A DNA stretch of 54,965 nucleotides from CAZKRU01 sp964555235 (GCA_964555235.1 CAZKRU010000023.1:1-54965), one strand, 5' to 3'; counted from the first letter of the stretch, positions 35,758-45,092 are shown. Made by a program: numbers and translations. The notes: generated by a model not told the origin, from the sequence alone.

Positions 35758-37947
35758 ATGTCTTATCAATACGTGAACTATTTGTGGAACGACGAAGCTG
35801 CTGCAAAACTCGATCCTGTCAGTCGTCTCATTTATCGTTCGAACATTCTTGGCTCCGATCAACGCATTACGAACACCGGTGGAGGAAATACCTCGGCGAA
35901 GATCATGGAGAAAGATCCGCTCACGGGTCAGTCGGTGGAAGTGCTTTGGGTGAAAGGATCCGGCGGGGATCTGCGGACGAGTACTCGCGAAAACTTTTCT
36001 TCACTTTATCAGTCGAAACTCATGGATCTTCAGAAAATTTACGGAGCCCGCTCCGATAAGGGACTCAAGTCGACGGCGGAAGATGAAATGGTTGGAATGT
36101 TCTCGCACACAACCTTTAACTTGAATCCCCGAGCTTCTTCAATCGACACGACCTTGCATTCATTTTTACCCGGAAAGCATGTCGATCACATGCACCCGAA
36201 CGCGATCATCGCGATTGCGGCTTCGGCGAATTGCGAAAAGCTGACGAAGGAAATTTTTGGGGGCGAGATGGCTTACGTTCCGTGGATGCGTCCCGGATTT
36301 GAGCTTGGTCTGGCGATGCAGGAAATTGCCAAGAAAAACCCGAAACTGCGCGCGATCATGATGGGGCAGCATGGATTTATCACGTGGGCCGATGATGAGA
36401 AGCAATGCTACACCGATACGTTGAATTTTATTGAGAAAGCTTCGGCGTATATTGAAGCAAAATATGCAGCCAAGGGGGGTGATGCAAAGGCGTTTGGTGG
36501 AGCGAAGTATCTGACCCTCGCCGATGATGCGCGTCGCACGGCGTTTGTTGCGATTCTTCCGTGGCTTCGTGGTCAGGTTTCCAAGGAGAAGCGTTTCATT
36601 GGGACAATTCAGGATGACGCCAAGATTCTTCGTTTTGTGAATTCAAAGGATGCGGCGAGACTTTCGGAATTGGGAACCTCCTGCCCGGATCACTTTTTGC
36701 GCACGAAAATCAAGCCGCTCTTCGTTGATTGGAATCCACAGACGGAAGATGTGGCGGCGCTTAAGACGAAATTGGCGGCGGCGCTCGAGGCGTACCGGAA
36801 GGACTACGCGACTTATTATGCGAAATGCAAACATGCGAATTCGCCAGCGATGCGTGATCCGAATCCGACGGTTGTTTTGATTCCAGGTCTCGGAATGATT
36901 GCGTGGGGGAAGGACAAGTCGGAGTCGCGAGTGACGGCAGAATTTTACAACTGCGCCGTTGAAGTGATGCGCGGAGCGGAAGCCATTGATCAATATATTG
37001 CGTTGCCTCAACAGGAAGCGTTCGACATTGAGTACTGGTTGTTGGAAGAGGCGAAGCTCAAGCGGATGCCTGCGGAGAAAGAACTCGCGCGTCAGGTGAT
37101 TGTGGTGATCGGTGCCGGTTCGGGAATTGGCAAAGAGACGGCGCATCGTTTGGTGAAAGAAGGGGCGCACATTGTTTGTGTTGACTTGAATGAAGCCGCC
37201 GCGCAGGGAACGGCAAAAGAAATTACAGATAAATATGGTGTCGGGATTGGAGTGGCGGGAACGGGGCTTTCCAATTGCGGTCCTGCCTTGGGTCTGGGAG
37301 CCAATATTACCGATCGTGCCGGGATCCGTCGCATGCTCGATGATGTGGCCATTGCTTACGGGGGATTTGATTCGATCTGTGTGACCGCCGGAATCTTTGT
37401 TCCGAGCGATACGACCGGCCACATTCCGGACGATAAGTGGGCACTGACTTTTAATATCAATGTGACGGGAAGTTATCTCGTTGGAGATGAAGCGGCAAAA
37501 ACCTGGAAGGAACAGGGACTCCGTGGAAATCTCGTTTTTACGACTTCAGCGAATGCCGCGGTCGCAAAAAAAGGTTCAGTGGCGTATGACGTTTCAAAAG
37601 CAGCGGCGAATCACTTGGTGCGCGAAATGGCGATTGAGCTTTCTCCTCTCGTTCGAGTCAATGGAGTTGCTCCAGCGACGGTTGTGCAGGGCTCAGCGAT
37701 GTTTCCCCGGGATCGAGTGATCGGGTCGTTGGCGAAATATAATATTCCGTACACCGAAACCGAAGAGACGGAGAGTCTCGTCAAGAAGCTTGCGCAGTTC
37801 TATGCGGATCGCACGCTGACGAAATCGCCGATTACTCCGGCGGATCAGGCGGAAGCTTATTTCCTCCTCGTCTCACAACGTCTTTCCAAAACGACCGGTC
37901 AGGTAATCACGGTCGATGGCGGATTGCATGAAGCGTTCTTAAGATAA
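35758..37947 (+). CDS. Bifunctional rhamnulose-1-phosphate aldolase / short-chain dehydrogenase (RhaEW type)
   Basis: A 729-residue fusion. The N-terminal class II aldolase domain (to about residue 430) has the zinc histidines at H141, H144 and H146 (GKHVDHMHPNAII). Its start RLIYRSNILGSDQRITNTGG is typical of the RhaE branch. The C-terminal short-chain dehydrogenase domain has the GAGSGIG loop near 452, and Y610 and K614 in YDVSKAAANH. The aldolase splits L-rhamnulose 1-phosphate to DHAP and L-lactaldehyde; the second domain then oxidises or reduces the aldehyde. Isomerase, kinase and transporter genes are not adjacent. It is divergent from a DeoR-type regulator. The fused form is known from Bacillus, Bacteroidota and PVC bacteria. 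Confidence 0.92.
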   Translation: MSYQYVNYLWNDEAAAKLDPVSRLIYRSNILGSDQRITNTGGGNTSAKIMEKDPLTGQSVEVLWVKGSGGDLRTSTRENFSSLYQSKLMDLQKIYGARSDKGLKSTAEDEMVGMFSHTTFNLNPRASSIDTTLHSFLPGKHVDHMHPNAIIAIAASANCEKLTKEIFGGEMAYVPWMRPGFELGLAMQEIAKKNPKLRAIMMGQHGFITWADDEKQCYTDTLNFIEKASAYIEAKYAAKGGDAKAFGGAKYLTLADDARRTAFVAILPWLRGQVSKEKRFIGTIQDDAKILRFVNSKDAARLSELGTSCPDHFLRTKIKPLFVDWNPQTEDVAALKTKLAAALEAYRKDYATYYAKCKHANSPAMRDPNPTVVLIPGLGMIAWGKDKSESRVTAEFYNCAVEVMRGAEAIDQYIALPQQEAFDIEYWLLEEAKLKRMPAEKELARQVIVVIGAGSGIGKETAHRLVKEGAHIVCVDLNEAAAQGTAKEITDKYGVGIGVAGTGLSNCGPALGLGANITDRAGIRRMLDDVAIAYGGFDSICVTAGIFVPSDTTGHIPDDKWALTFNINVTGSYLVGDEAAKTWKEQGLRGNLVFTTSANAAVAKKGSVAYDVSKAAANHLVREMAIELSPLVRVNGVAPATVVQGSAMFPRDRVIGSLAKYNIPYTETEETESLVKKLAQFYADRTLTKSPITPADQAEAYFLLVSQRLSKTTGQVITVDGGLHEAFLR

Positions 37948-37983
37948 GGGGAGGTTTTCTCTTTTGGCTGGCTCCACTAAATC

Positions 37984-38865
37984 CTAAAGATTGGAGGGAG
38001 CGGCCGGTTCGATGTGGATGCTGACATCCTGAATGCGCGGATGCTCGGTCATCAGGCGGGTTTTGACCAGATGACTGATGCGATGGCCTTCCAGAACGGT
38101 AATGGAGGGATCGACGCGGACGTGAATTTCGACAAAAAATTGAGTGCCGCTTTTACGAACGCGACATTTTTCGGTGTTTTCCACTCCGGGGGTGGAAGCG
38201 GCAATCTCGTTGATGAGATGATTGAGCTCTGCGGAGACATTTCCGTCCAATACATCGTGAAGCGATTCCTTGAGGATCAATCCACCGTTGAAAAGGATGA
38301 TGATACAGGCAAAGAGGGCGGCCCAAGCGTCAGCGACTTCGTAACCTTTCCCTCCCACCAAGGCGATGGTAATTCCAATCGCAGCGGCTCCGGAGGTAAT
38401 GGCATCGGAGCGATGGTGCCAGGCGTCGGCTTTGAGGGCAGTACTGTCGAGAGCTTTTCCCGCAGAAAGGATTTTTCGGGAGAGAAATTCTTTGATGGCA
38501 ACGACCGCGATCAGGACAGGAAGTGTGAACCAGGCGGGTGCATGGTGGGGAATTCTGATTTCCAAAATGGAATGATAGCCAATCGCGAGCGCGGCGCCAA
38601 AGAGCATCAGTCCTGAAAACAATCCGGCGAGTGCTTCAAATTTTCCATGCCCATAGGGATGATTTTCATCCGCGGGTTTCAGCGAGAAATGAAATCCGAC
38701 CCACGTGATGAGCGAAGTGAGGATGTCACTTGCTGATTCAATTCCATCTGCAACCAAGGCATACGAATGTCCCACGATCCCCGCGCCGATCTTGACGAAC
38801 ATCAAGAGGACATTCGTCAGAGTCGCAAGGACACCGAGAGTTACCATTTCTTTTGAGTCACGCAC
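37984..38865 (-). CDS. Cation diffusion facilitator family transporter
   Basis: A 293-residue inner-membrane exporter of Zn, Fe, Mn or related divalent cations driven by proton exchange. Six membrane helices are readable. The metal-site residues appear in SYALVADGIESASDILTSL (helix 2) and ALKADAWHHRSDAITSGAAA (helix 5), the usual D-x3-D and H-x3-D places; helix 2 has AxxxD-type spacing rather than HxxxD. The cytoplasmic C-terminal domain (GTQFFVEIHVRVDPSITVLEGHRISHLVK) matches family folds. It stands alone, so the metal is not evident. Confidence 0.94.
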   Translation of the reverse strand: MRDSKEMVTLGVLATLTNVLLMFVKIGAGIVGHSYALVADGIESASDILTSLITWVGFHFSLKPADENHPYGHGKFEALAGLFSGLMLFGAALAIGYHSILEIRIPHHAPAWFTLPVLIAVVAIKEFLSRKILSAGKALDSTALKADAWHHRSDAITSGAAAIGITIALVGGKGYEVADAWAALFACIIILFNGGLILKESLHDVLDGNVSAELNHLINEIAASTPGVENTEKCRVRKSGTQFFVEIHVRVDPSITVLEGHRISHLVKTRLMTEHPRIQDVSIHIEPAAPSNL

Positions 38866-38978
38866 GGAAAGGGTTTATTGAATGTCGAAGTCGAGATTAA
38901 TCGGATTCGATCTCCCAAGTGGACCCTTCAAGGTGAGCGAGCTTCTGCAGGATGTTTTTTGAAGTTGCATCATCTTGA

Positions 38979-39239
38979 TCAAGGTGGAAGCTCAAATCGT
39001 CCATTGAGGATTCCTCTGACCGTAATATCTTCATCCAAATTTTCCCACCGTAACGCATGACCGCTGACTTCCACTCGAACTTGCGCAAGTTCTTGTTCGG
39101 ATGCTTCTTTGAGGCGACGAAACCGACTGGAGGGAAAGCCAATAACTCTCCCATCCGTTAATTCAAGAAAGACCATCCGCTTTTCTGCCCATGCGCGAAT
39201 TGCGATTGCATCCACGATCTTATCAACGACGGTTATCAT
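38979..39239 (-). CDS. DUF2442 domain protein
   Basis: An 86-residue small protein of the DUF2442 family: AEKRMVFLELTDGRVIGFPS with SRFRRLKEASEQELAQVRVE as the usual core, and ending DITVRGILNGRF. The family often lies next to DUF4160 genes and has been proposed, without firm proof, to be part of toxin-antitoxin-like pairs. Here it overlaps the DUF4160 gene by 17 bases. No enzyme motif is visible. Confidence 0.85.
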   Translation of the reverse strand: MITVVDKIVDAIAIRAWAEKRMVFLELTDGRVIGFPSSRFRRLKEASEQELAQVRVEVSGHALRWENLDEDITVRGILNGRFELPP

Positions 39240-39453
39240 ACGCCTCCTTTAATAGGGCTTGGTGCTCATAAACCAATCTTTCGATATCACGAATTTCAGC
39301 CGGCTTCAGTCCATCATTGTTTGCCAACTCAATTGGATCCAACCAAAACTTTGCTTCTCCATCACCACATCGAACATGGATATGAGCCGGTTCATTCCCC
39401 TCATCCGAGTAGAAATGAAAGCGATATTTGCCGACTCTCAAAACCGTTGGCAC
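39223..39453 (-). CDS. DUF4160 domain protein
   Basis: A 76-residue protein of the DUF4160 family: MPTVLRVGKYRFHFYSDEGN, then EPAHIHVRCGDGEAKFWLDP with the conserved His pair, and a helical end IERLVYEHQALLKEAYD. It starts with GTG. It is translated just ahead of DUF2442 with overlapping ends, the typical order for the pair. Function unproven; a toxin-antitoxin-like role is only suggested by the pairing and small size. Confidence 0.87.
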   Translation of the reverse strand: MPTVLRVGKYRFHFYSDEGNEPAHIHVRCGDGEAKFWLDPIELANNDGLKPAEIRDIERLVYEHQALLKEAYDNRR

Positions 39454-39541
39454 GTGAGAGTTTTATTCCTTTCTCGGCCAAGGGCAACTCTATTTCGAAA
39501 AGCGATCGTTAGAATCAAGTCTGGAATTCAGAAGAGATCGC

Positions 39542-40855
39542 TTATTCAAACATCAACCGCTCCGGCCAACGGGTGATGAGGTGGAGGAGGATGTTGATCC
39601 CAAGACGGTAGGAATCCTCGGCTCCTTCGACGGAAAAATTACGGAAGAAGATCTCCCGCTGGTGCCAGTAGAGGGTTGGTGTGACGAACGGGTTGGCTTT
39701 GCTTTGAGCGGAGCGATTCGCCAACTCGATGGTGTTTCCGCGAGGACGAAGCGGTTCTTGAAAGGCGACACGCATGAGGTCGGTGTAGTTATTGGGGGTG
39801 TAAATGACGGCAATCTCGCCATCCAAGCGCATCACTTCCACGGGATCCTGGCGATAATTCATTCCCGGAGGGGTTCCGTTCAGTTGAAAAAGGGCCTTGG
39901 GTCCTCCGAAGATCGGATGTTCCGGAGGGAGAACCTCAAACTCAACTTCACCGAAGACGCGTTTCATTTCCCGACGAAAAGCGACATCGAATCGGGAGCT
40001 GACTCCGGCAATGCCGCTATCGCCCCAGATGGCGCCTCCGACTTGAAGATACTTTCTCAGGTTTTCGATTTCCGCATCGGTGAATTTGAAATCACGACTT
40101 CCGAAGAGATAAATCATCGGAGGATTTTTTTCGAGGAGTTCGGGGCTCGCGACGGAAATCGCTTTTGGCTCCAGCCGGGCTTTGAGTTTTCCTTGAGACC
40201 ACGCCTGGGTCATTCGCATCAGATTAAAGAGGGGACCTCGTTCGAGTCCGTTGGAATCTTCCATGATGCGTTTGGAGTCGAGTCCCTGAACGGAGGCAAC
40301 GTAACAGACGAATTGAGCCGGGCCACTGGCTTTTCCTTCGGGGAACCAGACCTTGTAGAAATCTTTGCGGCGCTCATTGAGTGAGTCAATTCCGTTGGGA
40401 TTTCTAGGCTTGGCGACAGGGGTGGTCGGGGTTGGAGCGGAGGAGGTGCCGAGTCGGGGGGTGGGACTGAAGGACTGGAGTGGAGAAGGGGAGTCATTTT
40501 GAATCAAGGGAGGGAGCGATGCCAGATTTTGGGAGGAATCGACCGCGGGCGCATCAGGGAGCGTCGTATTATCAGGAAGATCCGGACCTTTCGGGGGAGG
40601 GGGGAGTAAGGCGGCGGGGTCGGCGCTTTGTGGAAGAACTGCAATAATTGTAACCTCTTCTTGAGAGGTGAGTTGTGGGAGGATAATTCTACTTCCAAAA
40701 ATCAATCCCAGAATCAGATGAATGAGGATTGCTCCAAAAAGGTATGGTGAGCGTTGGAAACGTTCAGTTAGGGAAATTTTCCGAGGGGCATGCATATCGT
40801 ATGAACGTAGCGCGCATCGGTTGTTTCGCAAGCGGCGAAGTTTCAGTTTGTCCAT
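39542..40855 (-). CDS. DUF4159 domain protein with a TonB-like N terminus
   Basis: A 437-residue protein. A short cytoplasmic basic segment leads to one membrane helix (YLFGAILIHLILGLIFGS) with a mid-membrane His, as in TonB. About 90 Pro/Ala/Ser-rich residues follow (AALLPPPPKGPDLP, SSAPTPTTPVAKPRNP), then a DUF4159 domain (GAIWGDSGIAGVSSRF, FEVLPPEHPIFGGPKALFQL). DUF4159 usually occurs in MoxR/BatA-type clusters and resembles glutamine-amidotransferase-like folds. Its fusion to a TonB-like anchor is uncommon. An alternative start at 40795 (MHAPRKISLTERF) is possible; the longer form has AGG close to its ATG. Confidence 0.78.
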   Translation of the reverse strand: MDKLKLRRLRNNRCALRSYDMHAPRKISLTERFQRSPYLFGAILIHLILGLIFGSRIILPQLTSQEEVTIIAVLPQSADPAALLPPPPKGPDLPDNTTLPDAPAVDSSQNLASLPPLIQNDSPSPLQSFSPTPRLGTSSAPTPTTPVAKPRNPNGIDSLNERRKDFYKVWFPEGKASGPAQFVCYVASVQGLDSKRIMEDSNGLERGPLFNLMRMTQAWSQGKLKARLEPKAISVASPELLEKNPPMIYLFGSRDFKFTDAEIENLRKYLQVGGAIWGDSGIAGVSSRFDVAFRREMKRVFGEVEFEVLPPEHPIFGGPKALFQLNGTPPGMNYRQDPVEVMRLDGEIAVIYTPNNYTDLMRVAFQEPLRPRGNTIELANRSAQSKANPFVTPTLYWHQREIFFRNFSVEGAEDSYRLGINILLHLITRWPERLMFE

Positions 40856-40916
40856 TCCTGTCCAAAATAAACTCCGATTTCCGAGGTGAAACCGGTTTTA
40901 ACTGCAAAGCCCAACC

Positions 40917-40957
40917 CGCAGCACTACGCGCAGCGTTGTGGGCGGCACTTAGGGCTT
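40917..40957 (-). terminator. Possible hairpin terminator after the 263-residue gene
   Basis: AAGCCC (40917-40922) and GGGCTT (40952-40957) frame an imperfect GC-rich stem. On the minus strand it is followed only by TTTGC, so the T-tract is short. Confidence 0.35.
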
Positions 40958-40974
40958 GATCAAGTCGGTGTAGC

Positions 40975-41766
40975 TTAAAGCGGAGAGACGTAAAGGGGTT
41001 TGGGCGGGGTTTCGATGGCTTCCATGAACCACTTGCGGAAAACGGAATAATCGGGCTTTGATTTTTCTTCACGATAGAGGGCGATCTGGACCGGTTTTTC
41101 GTCCTTAATGATGATTTCGCTGAACATATAATACTCGGCTTTGGGATTGCCGGCCTGTTGCGCTCGAGTGGAAGCGTCAGCGCTGTATGAAAAATCAAAA
41201 GAACGGACAGTCTTGGATTCGCCTTCAATCTGGCGCACCTCCCAAGCGCGATAGGGAGCGGCTTTGGGATCAAAATACTCACGCACCGTGATGATCGTAT
41301 TTTTGGCGCCACGAATGCGTTCCCGGGTGTACTCTTCAGCATCGGTGAGTCCTTTGATCGGACTTGTGGCGCTTTTTCGGAGAGCGAACAACTCTTGACG
41401 GAGCGCTTCTACTTTGACCGTTCGTTTGAGTGCCTGGTTGGCTTGAATTCCGAAGATGATTCCTTGAAAATCCTTCGGTTCCAGTTTGTGAAATGATTCC
41501 AAATAAGGGGCCGCTTTTTCCGGTTCCCAGAGATCCAGGCTCGCTCTTCCTGCGATTAAGAGTGAGCCGCGTGCGTTGGGGACTTCCTTTAAAATTCCTT
41601 CACACTGGGTACGAGCTTCGGCAAACCGACCGGAGGTATATTTGGCGAGGGCTTCCTGAAAACGTTTTTGGTATTCGGCCTGTTTTGCAGGAGTGATTGA
41701 ATCGTATTGGGCAAACGTCGGGAGCGGTGCCAGGAGAAGGATGCTGAGGATTAGAAATCGTTTCAT
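40975..41766 (-). CDS. Periplasmic TPR-like hypothetical protein
   Basis: A 263-residue protein starting MKRFLILSILLLAPLPTFAQ, a clear signal peptide with Ala-Gln cleavage. Residues 30-130 read as two TPR-like helical repeats (YQKRFQEALAKYTSGRFAEA, RGSLLIAGRASLDLWEPEKA). The second half is beta-rich (YYMFSEIIIKDEKPVQIAL). It has no known catalytic motif. It lies upstream of the DUF4159 protein in the same direction; the gap of about 120 bases holds a possible terminator, so joint expression is doubtful. An earlier start at 41802 would spoil the signal peptide. Confidence 0.7.
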   Translation of the reverse strand: MKRFLILSILLLAPLPTFAQYDSITPAKQAEYQKRFQEALAKYTSGRFAEARTQCEGILKEVPNARGSLLIAGRASLDLWEPEKAAPYLESFHKLEPKDFQGIIFGIQANQALKRTVKVEALRQELFALRKSATSPIKGLTDAEEYTRERIRGAKNTIITVREYFDPKAAPYRAWEVRQIEGESKTVRSFDFSYSADASTRAQQAGNPKAEYYMFSEIIIKDEKPVQIALYREEKSKPDYSVFRKWFMEAIETPPKPLYVSPL

Positions 41767-41853
41767 ATAAAGAATGCCGAAAGCCTTCCATTCGGAAGCC
41801 AAAAATCAACTTAAATCCGGAAGTAGGCGCGAAAACTAAGGGGTATTGATTGT

Positions 41854-42111
41854 CTCACACAAAGTCACCAAGTCACAAAGAAAAGCCTTTTTTGTTCTAA
41901 ATGGGAAGAATACCTTTGTGAGCTTCGTGCCTCCTAAAGAACAAACTTGCTAAGTCGTTGTCTCTCGCGAAGTTCGCCAAGCCGCCAAGAAACCCTCTTT
42001 TGTTTTTAAATCGAATTCAATCCTTCGCGCCTTGGCGAACTTGGCGAGAGATAAGATCCTGTTCTCTCCACTCATTGCCCCATGAGCACAGGGGCTCTGG
42101 CTTTGTGTGAG
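41854..42111. repeat. Composite repeat: CACAAAG-type ends around a 122-bp copy of the CGCCAAG repeat
   Basis: CTCACACAAAG (41854) and CTTTGTGTGAG (42101-42111) form inverted ends, related to the element at 15432-15546. The interior 41973-42094 is copy B of the repeat at 32966-33086. It fills the 348-base gap between the nadE stop and the TPR-like gene start, which holds no gene. Confidence 0.85.
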
Positions 42112-42114
42112 GAA

Positions 42115-44085
42115 TTACTTAAACTTAGAAGATAAAACTTTTTCCTTCAATTCCTGATATCGGGCGGAGTGCTGGAAGACTCCGATCGATTCCCGGAGGT
42201 CGTATCCAAAGGCGGTTTTGCTGGTGATGATGATGGGAGGAGCCTGGATGCGCTTGAAGACGCTGTTGTAAAATTGTCGAACAAACCATTCAAGATCTTC
42301 GACAAAAACTTGCGGTTGATGAACTCCCCAGCGCTCGATCAGTTCCGGAGCAATTCCAAGGCGCTCGGCAAGGACTCCCTCCAAAAACCATTCCAAAATC
42401 TTTTCCGGGCTCGCTTTTCGAAATTCCAAAAAAGCTTCAAGGAGCGCGTCGTGATAACCAAACTTCATCGGGTCAATCTGATCGGCTCGCAATTCCGCCG
42501 AGGGAAGAACTCCATTGCTTGGAAATTGCCAGAGCGCATTCGGAATCAGATTGGAAGGAATCACTTCGCGTTTGAAAATCTCATCGTTTAGAAATTGAGC
42601 CATCGCCATCACTTCGACCTTGGTGAGATCGGCCAGAGGAGCAATCGCTCCGTTGACATCACCATAAAGCGTTGCGTAGCCGAGGGCGGTTTCGAGTTTG
42701 TTTCCGTTACAGGTGTAAAGTACTCCGAGCCTTGCGGCGATCCCGGAGAGAATGACCGAACCGCGAATCCGTGCCTGCTCGTTTTCATGGGGCAAGGTTC
42801 CGGAGTTGACGGGCCCGGGGATTTCGTCAATCAAACCACGAGCCGCCTCGACGAGTGAATCAATCGGAACCCGGTGAAGTGTGACGCCAAGACTTTTCGC
42901 TGTCGTCTCGGCATTGGCGAGGGTCGCGGGACTGGTAAATCTCCCAGGCATGGTGACGAGAATCAGTGATTCGGGTCCAAAGGCTTGAACGACCAATGCG
43001 GCCGCGACCGCGCTATCAACACCGCCTGAAAGTCCAACGAGAACTTTCGGTTGAGGCTGCCCGGTGAGATGGGAGAGATGGTGGAGGCCCTGAACCACGG
43101 CCTTGTTTTTTTGAGCGATTTTTGATTCTTCAATGCGTGGCGTCGGGGTTAAAAGGGAATGGTTTGAGGAGACTTTTCCGTCGGGAGTGATTTCAATTTT
43201 GAGAATCTCTTCTTTGAACGGATGATTTGCCAGAAGAAGCGGTTCTCCTTGGGAATCATAAACGGTCGATCCGCCATCGTAGACGATTACATTGTCGCCA
43301 CAGTTTTCAGCACCGATGCGGTTGACGTAAAGATACGGAACGGGACGAGTGCAGCCGCTGAGAATTCCTTTCACCTTGCGATCGCGTGCGGCATTTTTCC
43401 CCCACGTCCAAGGGGAGGCGGAGAGATTGATTAAAACTTCTGCTCCTTGGCGGGTCAGGGCGGCGGCGGTGTTGATCGGTTCTCCGTTTTTCCAATAATC
43501 CTGACACCAGAGATCTTCGCAAAGTTGAAGGCCGACACGAATTCCCGCCGTCCCACGTTCTAAGTGCGGGCCGAGGACAAAGGGCTTTGTCAGGGATTCA
43601 ATCTCCACGCCAAAATCCTGGGCGGCATCCTGAAGTGAATAGAAGAACCGTTCGTCGTCAAAAAATCGGTAATTGGGAAGCAACGTCTTCGCCTGAACTC
43701 CCGCTGGAAAATGAGGGGCGCCACTCGCCACCGGGTGTCCGTTTTGAAAGAGGTAAGCGGCATTGTATTTACGTCGTCGGCCGTCTTTGTTGGGACGGCC
43801 CGATCGATCGACATAGATATTGCCAAATGCCACGGAGGTCTGAAACGTGGCGCTCGCTTCGCGGATCGTTTCGTTGAACGATTCCAGATGATCACACCAA
43901 TCCTCGCTGGTCCAAAGATCTCCGAGAAGATAACCGCCGACTGCCATTTCCGGGAATGCAATCAAATCAACCTCTTCATGGAGCGCCTCCATGTGGGAAA
44001 TCATGCGGGCGACATTTTCCTTGGCCCGACCGGAAAGAATCTCGAGTTGAACGAGGGCGATGCGAAACCCGGAGCTCATCTTCAT
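42115..44085 (-). CDS. nadE: Glutamine-dependent NAD+ synthetase
   Basis: Last step of NAD synthesis, amidating deamido-NAD with ATP and ammonia from glutamine. The 656-residue two-domain form has an N-terminal nitrilase-type glutaminase with triad E46 (FPEMAVGGY), K133 (AKTLLPNYR) and C189 (LQLCEDLW), and a C-terminal synthetase with the ATP loop SGGVDS at 353-358. The TCNGNKLETALGYATLYGD block matches the family. Its ATG overlaps the nadK stop by one base (TAATG), so the two consecutive NAD(P)-forming steps are coupled. Confidence 0.97.
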   Translation of the reverse strand: MKMSSGFRIALVQLEILSGRAKENVARMISHMEALHEEVDLIAFPEMAVGGYLLGDLWTSEDWCDHLESFNETIREASATFQTSVAFGNIYVDRSGRPNKDGRRRKYNAAYLFQNGHPVASGAPHFPAGVQAKTLLPNYRFFDDERFFYSLQDAAQDFGVEIESLTKPFVLGPHLERGTAGIRVGLQLCEDLWCQDYWKNGEPINTAAALTRQGAEVLINLSASPWTWGKNAARDRKVKGILSGCTRPVPYLYVNRIGAENCGDNVIVYDGGSTVYDSQGEPLLLANHPFKEEILKIEITPDGKVSSNHSLLTPTPRIEESKIAQKNKAVVQGLHHLSHLTGQPQPKVLVGLSGGVDSAVAAALVVQAFGPESLILVTMPGRFTSPATLANAETTAKSLGVTLHRVPIDSLVEAARGLIDEIPGPVNSGTLPHENEQARIRGSVILSGIAARLGVLYTCNGNKLETALGYATLYGDVNGAIAPLADLTKVEVMAMAQFLNDEIFKREVIPSNLIPNALWQFPSNGVLPSAELRADQIDPMKFGYHDALLEAFLEFRKASPEKILEWFLEGVLAERLGIAPELIERWGVHQPQVFVEDLEWFVRQFYNSVFKRIQAPPIIITSKTAFGYDLRESIGVFQHSARYQELKEKVLSSKFK

Positions 44086-44945
44086 TACAGGCTACTGCCC
44101 GACCAATTCAACTTGCGCCCGAGAATTTCGAAATGGTGAACTTCCGGGAGATAGGCAATCGGAACGAGAATTTCGCCGGTCTGTGCGCTGACCCGATCGC
44201 CAGGGCCAATTCGCATGACGCGCATCCCGTCGATATCAATACTTCCTTCACCTGAGGTTTTGACCATGGTGAGATCAATCTGTTCGTTCGCATTCACAAT
44301 CACGGAGCGACTGGTTAAACTGTGAGGACAAATGGGAGTGAGACTGAGAACGCGGGCTTCCGGGGAAATGATGGGGCCCCCGGCGGAGAGATTATACGCG
44401 GTGCTTCCGGTCGGAGTGGAGACGATGAGTCCGTCGCAGTGGTACTCGACCAACGCGCGGCCACCGACATCGGTCTTCACGTAAATCAAGTGCGGATTGG
44501 CTCCGCGCGAAATTACCAGATCATTCAAGCCCCACCCTCGGATCTCCCGCTTTCCGCGACGGATACAAACGCCCAAGGTGCTCCGTTGGCTGATAACGAA
44601 TTCGCGATTTAAAATCCGACGGATCGATCCAGCCAGATCGAAAGAATCGAGGCTGGTGATAAATCCGAGATATCCGATGTTGACTCCGAGAATGGGGATT
44701 CCGCTTCCCTCGGTACGGTGAGCGGCTTGAAGAACGGCCCCGTCACCACCCAAGACTAAAATCAGATCGGCAGCGACTCGCTGAAGGTCGGCCATGTGTT
44801 GAAAACGGACTTTTGCAGGGGGGATCGTCTCTTTCCAAATTTGTTGGACCCCGGCCTTGCGTAGAAATCCACGAAGTTGCCGTTCGATTCGCTCCGCTCC
44901 CCGTTTGGAGCGGTTTACTAAGACGAGGACGCGCTTGATTTTCAT
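44085..44945 (-). CDS. nadK: NAD kinase
   Basis: Phosphorylates NAD to NADP. The 286-residue protein has the GGDG motif at 66-69 (LVLGGDGAVLQAAHR), the NIGYLGF segment and the NAD site DGLIVSTPTGSTAYNLSAGG, with a C-terminal beta-rich domain (VIVNANEQIDLTMVKTSGEG). Length is normal. It is first in the nadK-nadE operon and divergent from pelA, with a gap of about 200 bases between starts. Confidence 0.96.
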   Translation of the reverse strand: MKIKRVLVLVNRSKRGAERIERQLRGFLRKAGVQQIWKETIPPAKVRFQHMADLQRVAADLILVLGGDGAVLQAAHRTEGSGIPILGVNIGYLGFITSLDSFDLAGSIRRILNREFVISQRSTLGVCIRRGKREIRGWGLNDLVISRGANPHLIYVKTDVGGRALVEYHCDGLIVSTPTGSTAYNLSAGGPIISPEARVLSLTPICPHSLTSRSVIVNANEQIDLTMVKTSGEGSIDIDGMRVMRIGPGDRVSAQTGEILVPIAYLPEVHHFEILGRKLNWSGSSL

Positions 44946-45053
44946 CCTTGTCTGGCACCTTAGAGAAGGGACTGGAGAATGTCTTGCTTATTTTATTGGT
45001 AAGTCGTCAATGCGGATGTGTGACGAAGTGATGACGGAGGTTCTTGGAATGGA

Positions 45054-45082
45054 TTGACCTGATTCTCCTCGAAACCTATTCT
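45054..45082 (+). promoter_or_regulatory. Likely sigma70-type promoter of the pel operon
   Basis: TTGACC (45054-45059) and TATTCT (45077-45082) are separated by 17 bases, close to consensus. Transcription would start near 45089, a few bases before the small ORF at 45093 and 60 bases before pelA. Confidence 0.5.
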
Positions 45083-45092
45083 TGCCCCTAGC

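Noticed and set aside
36643..37422. 259-codon open frame on the minus strand inside the rhamnulose aldolase/dehydrogenase gene
   Set aside because: Antisense to a recognised enzyme, composition rich in Arg/His, no motif.
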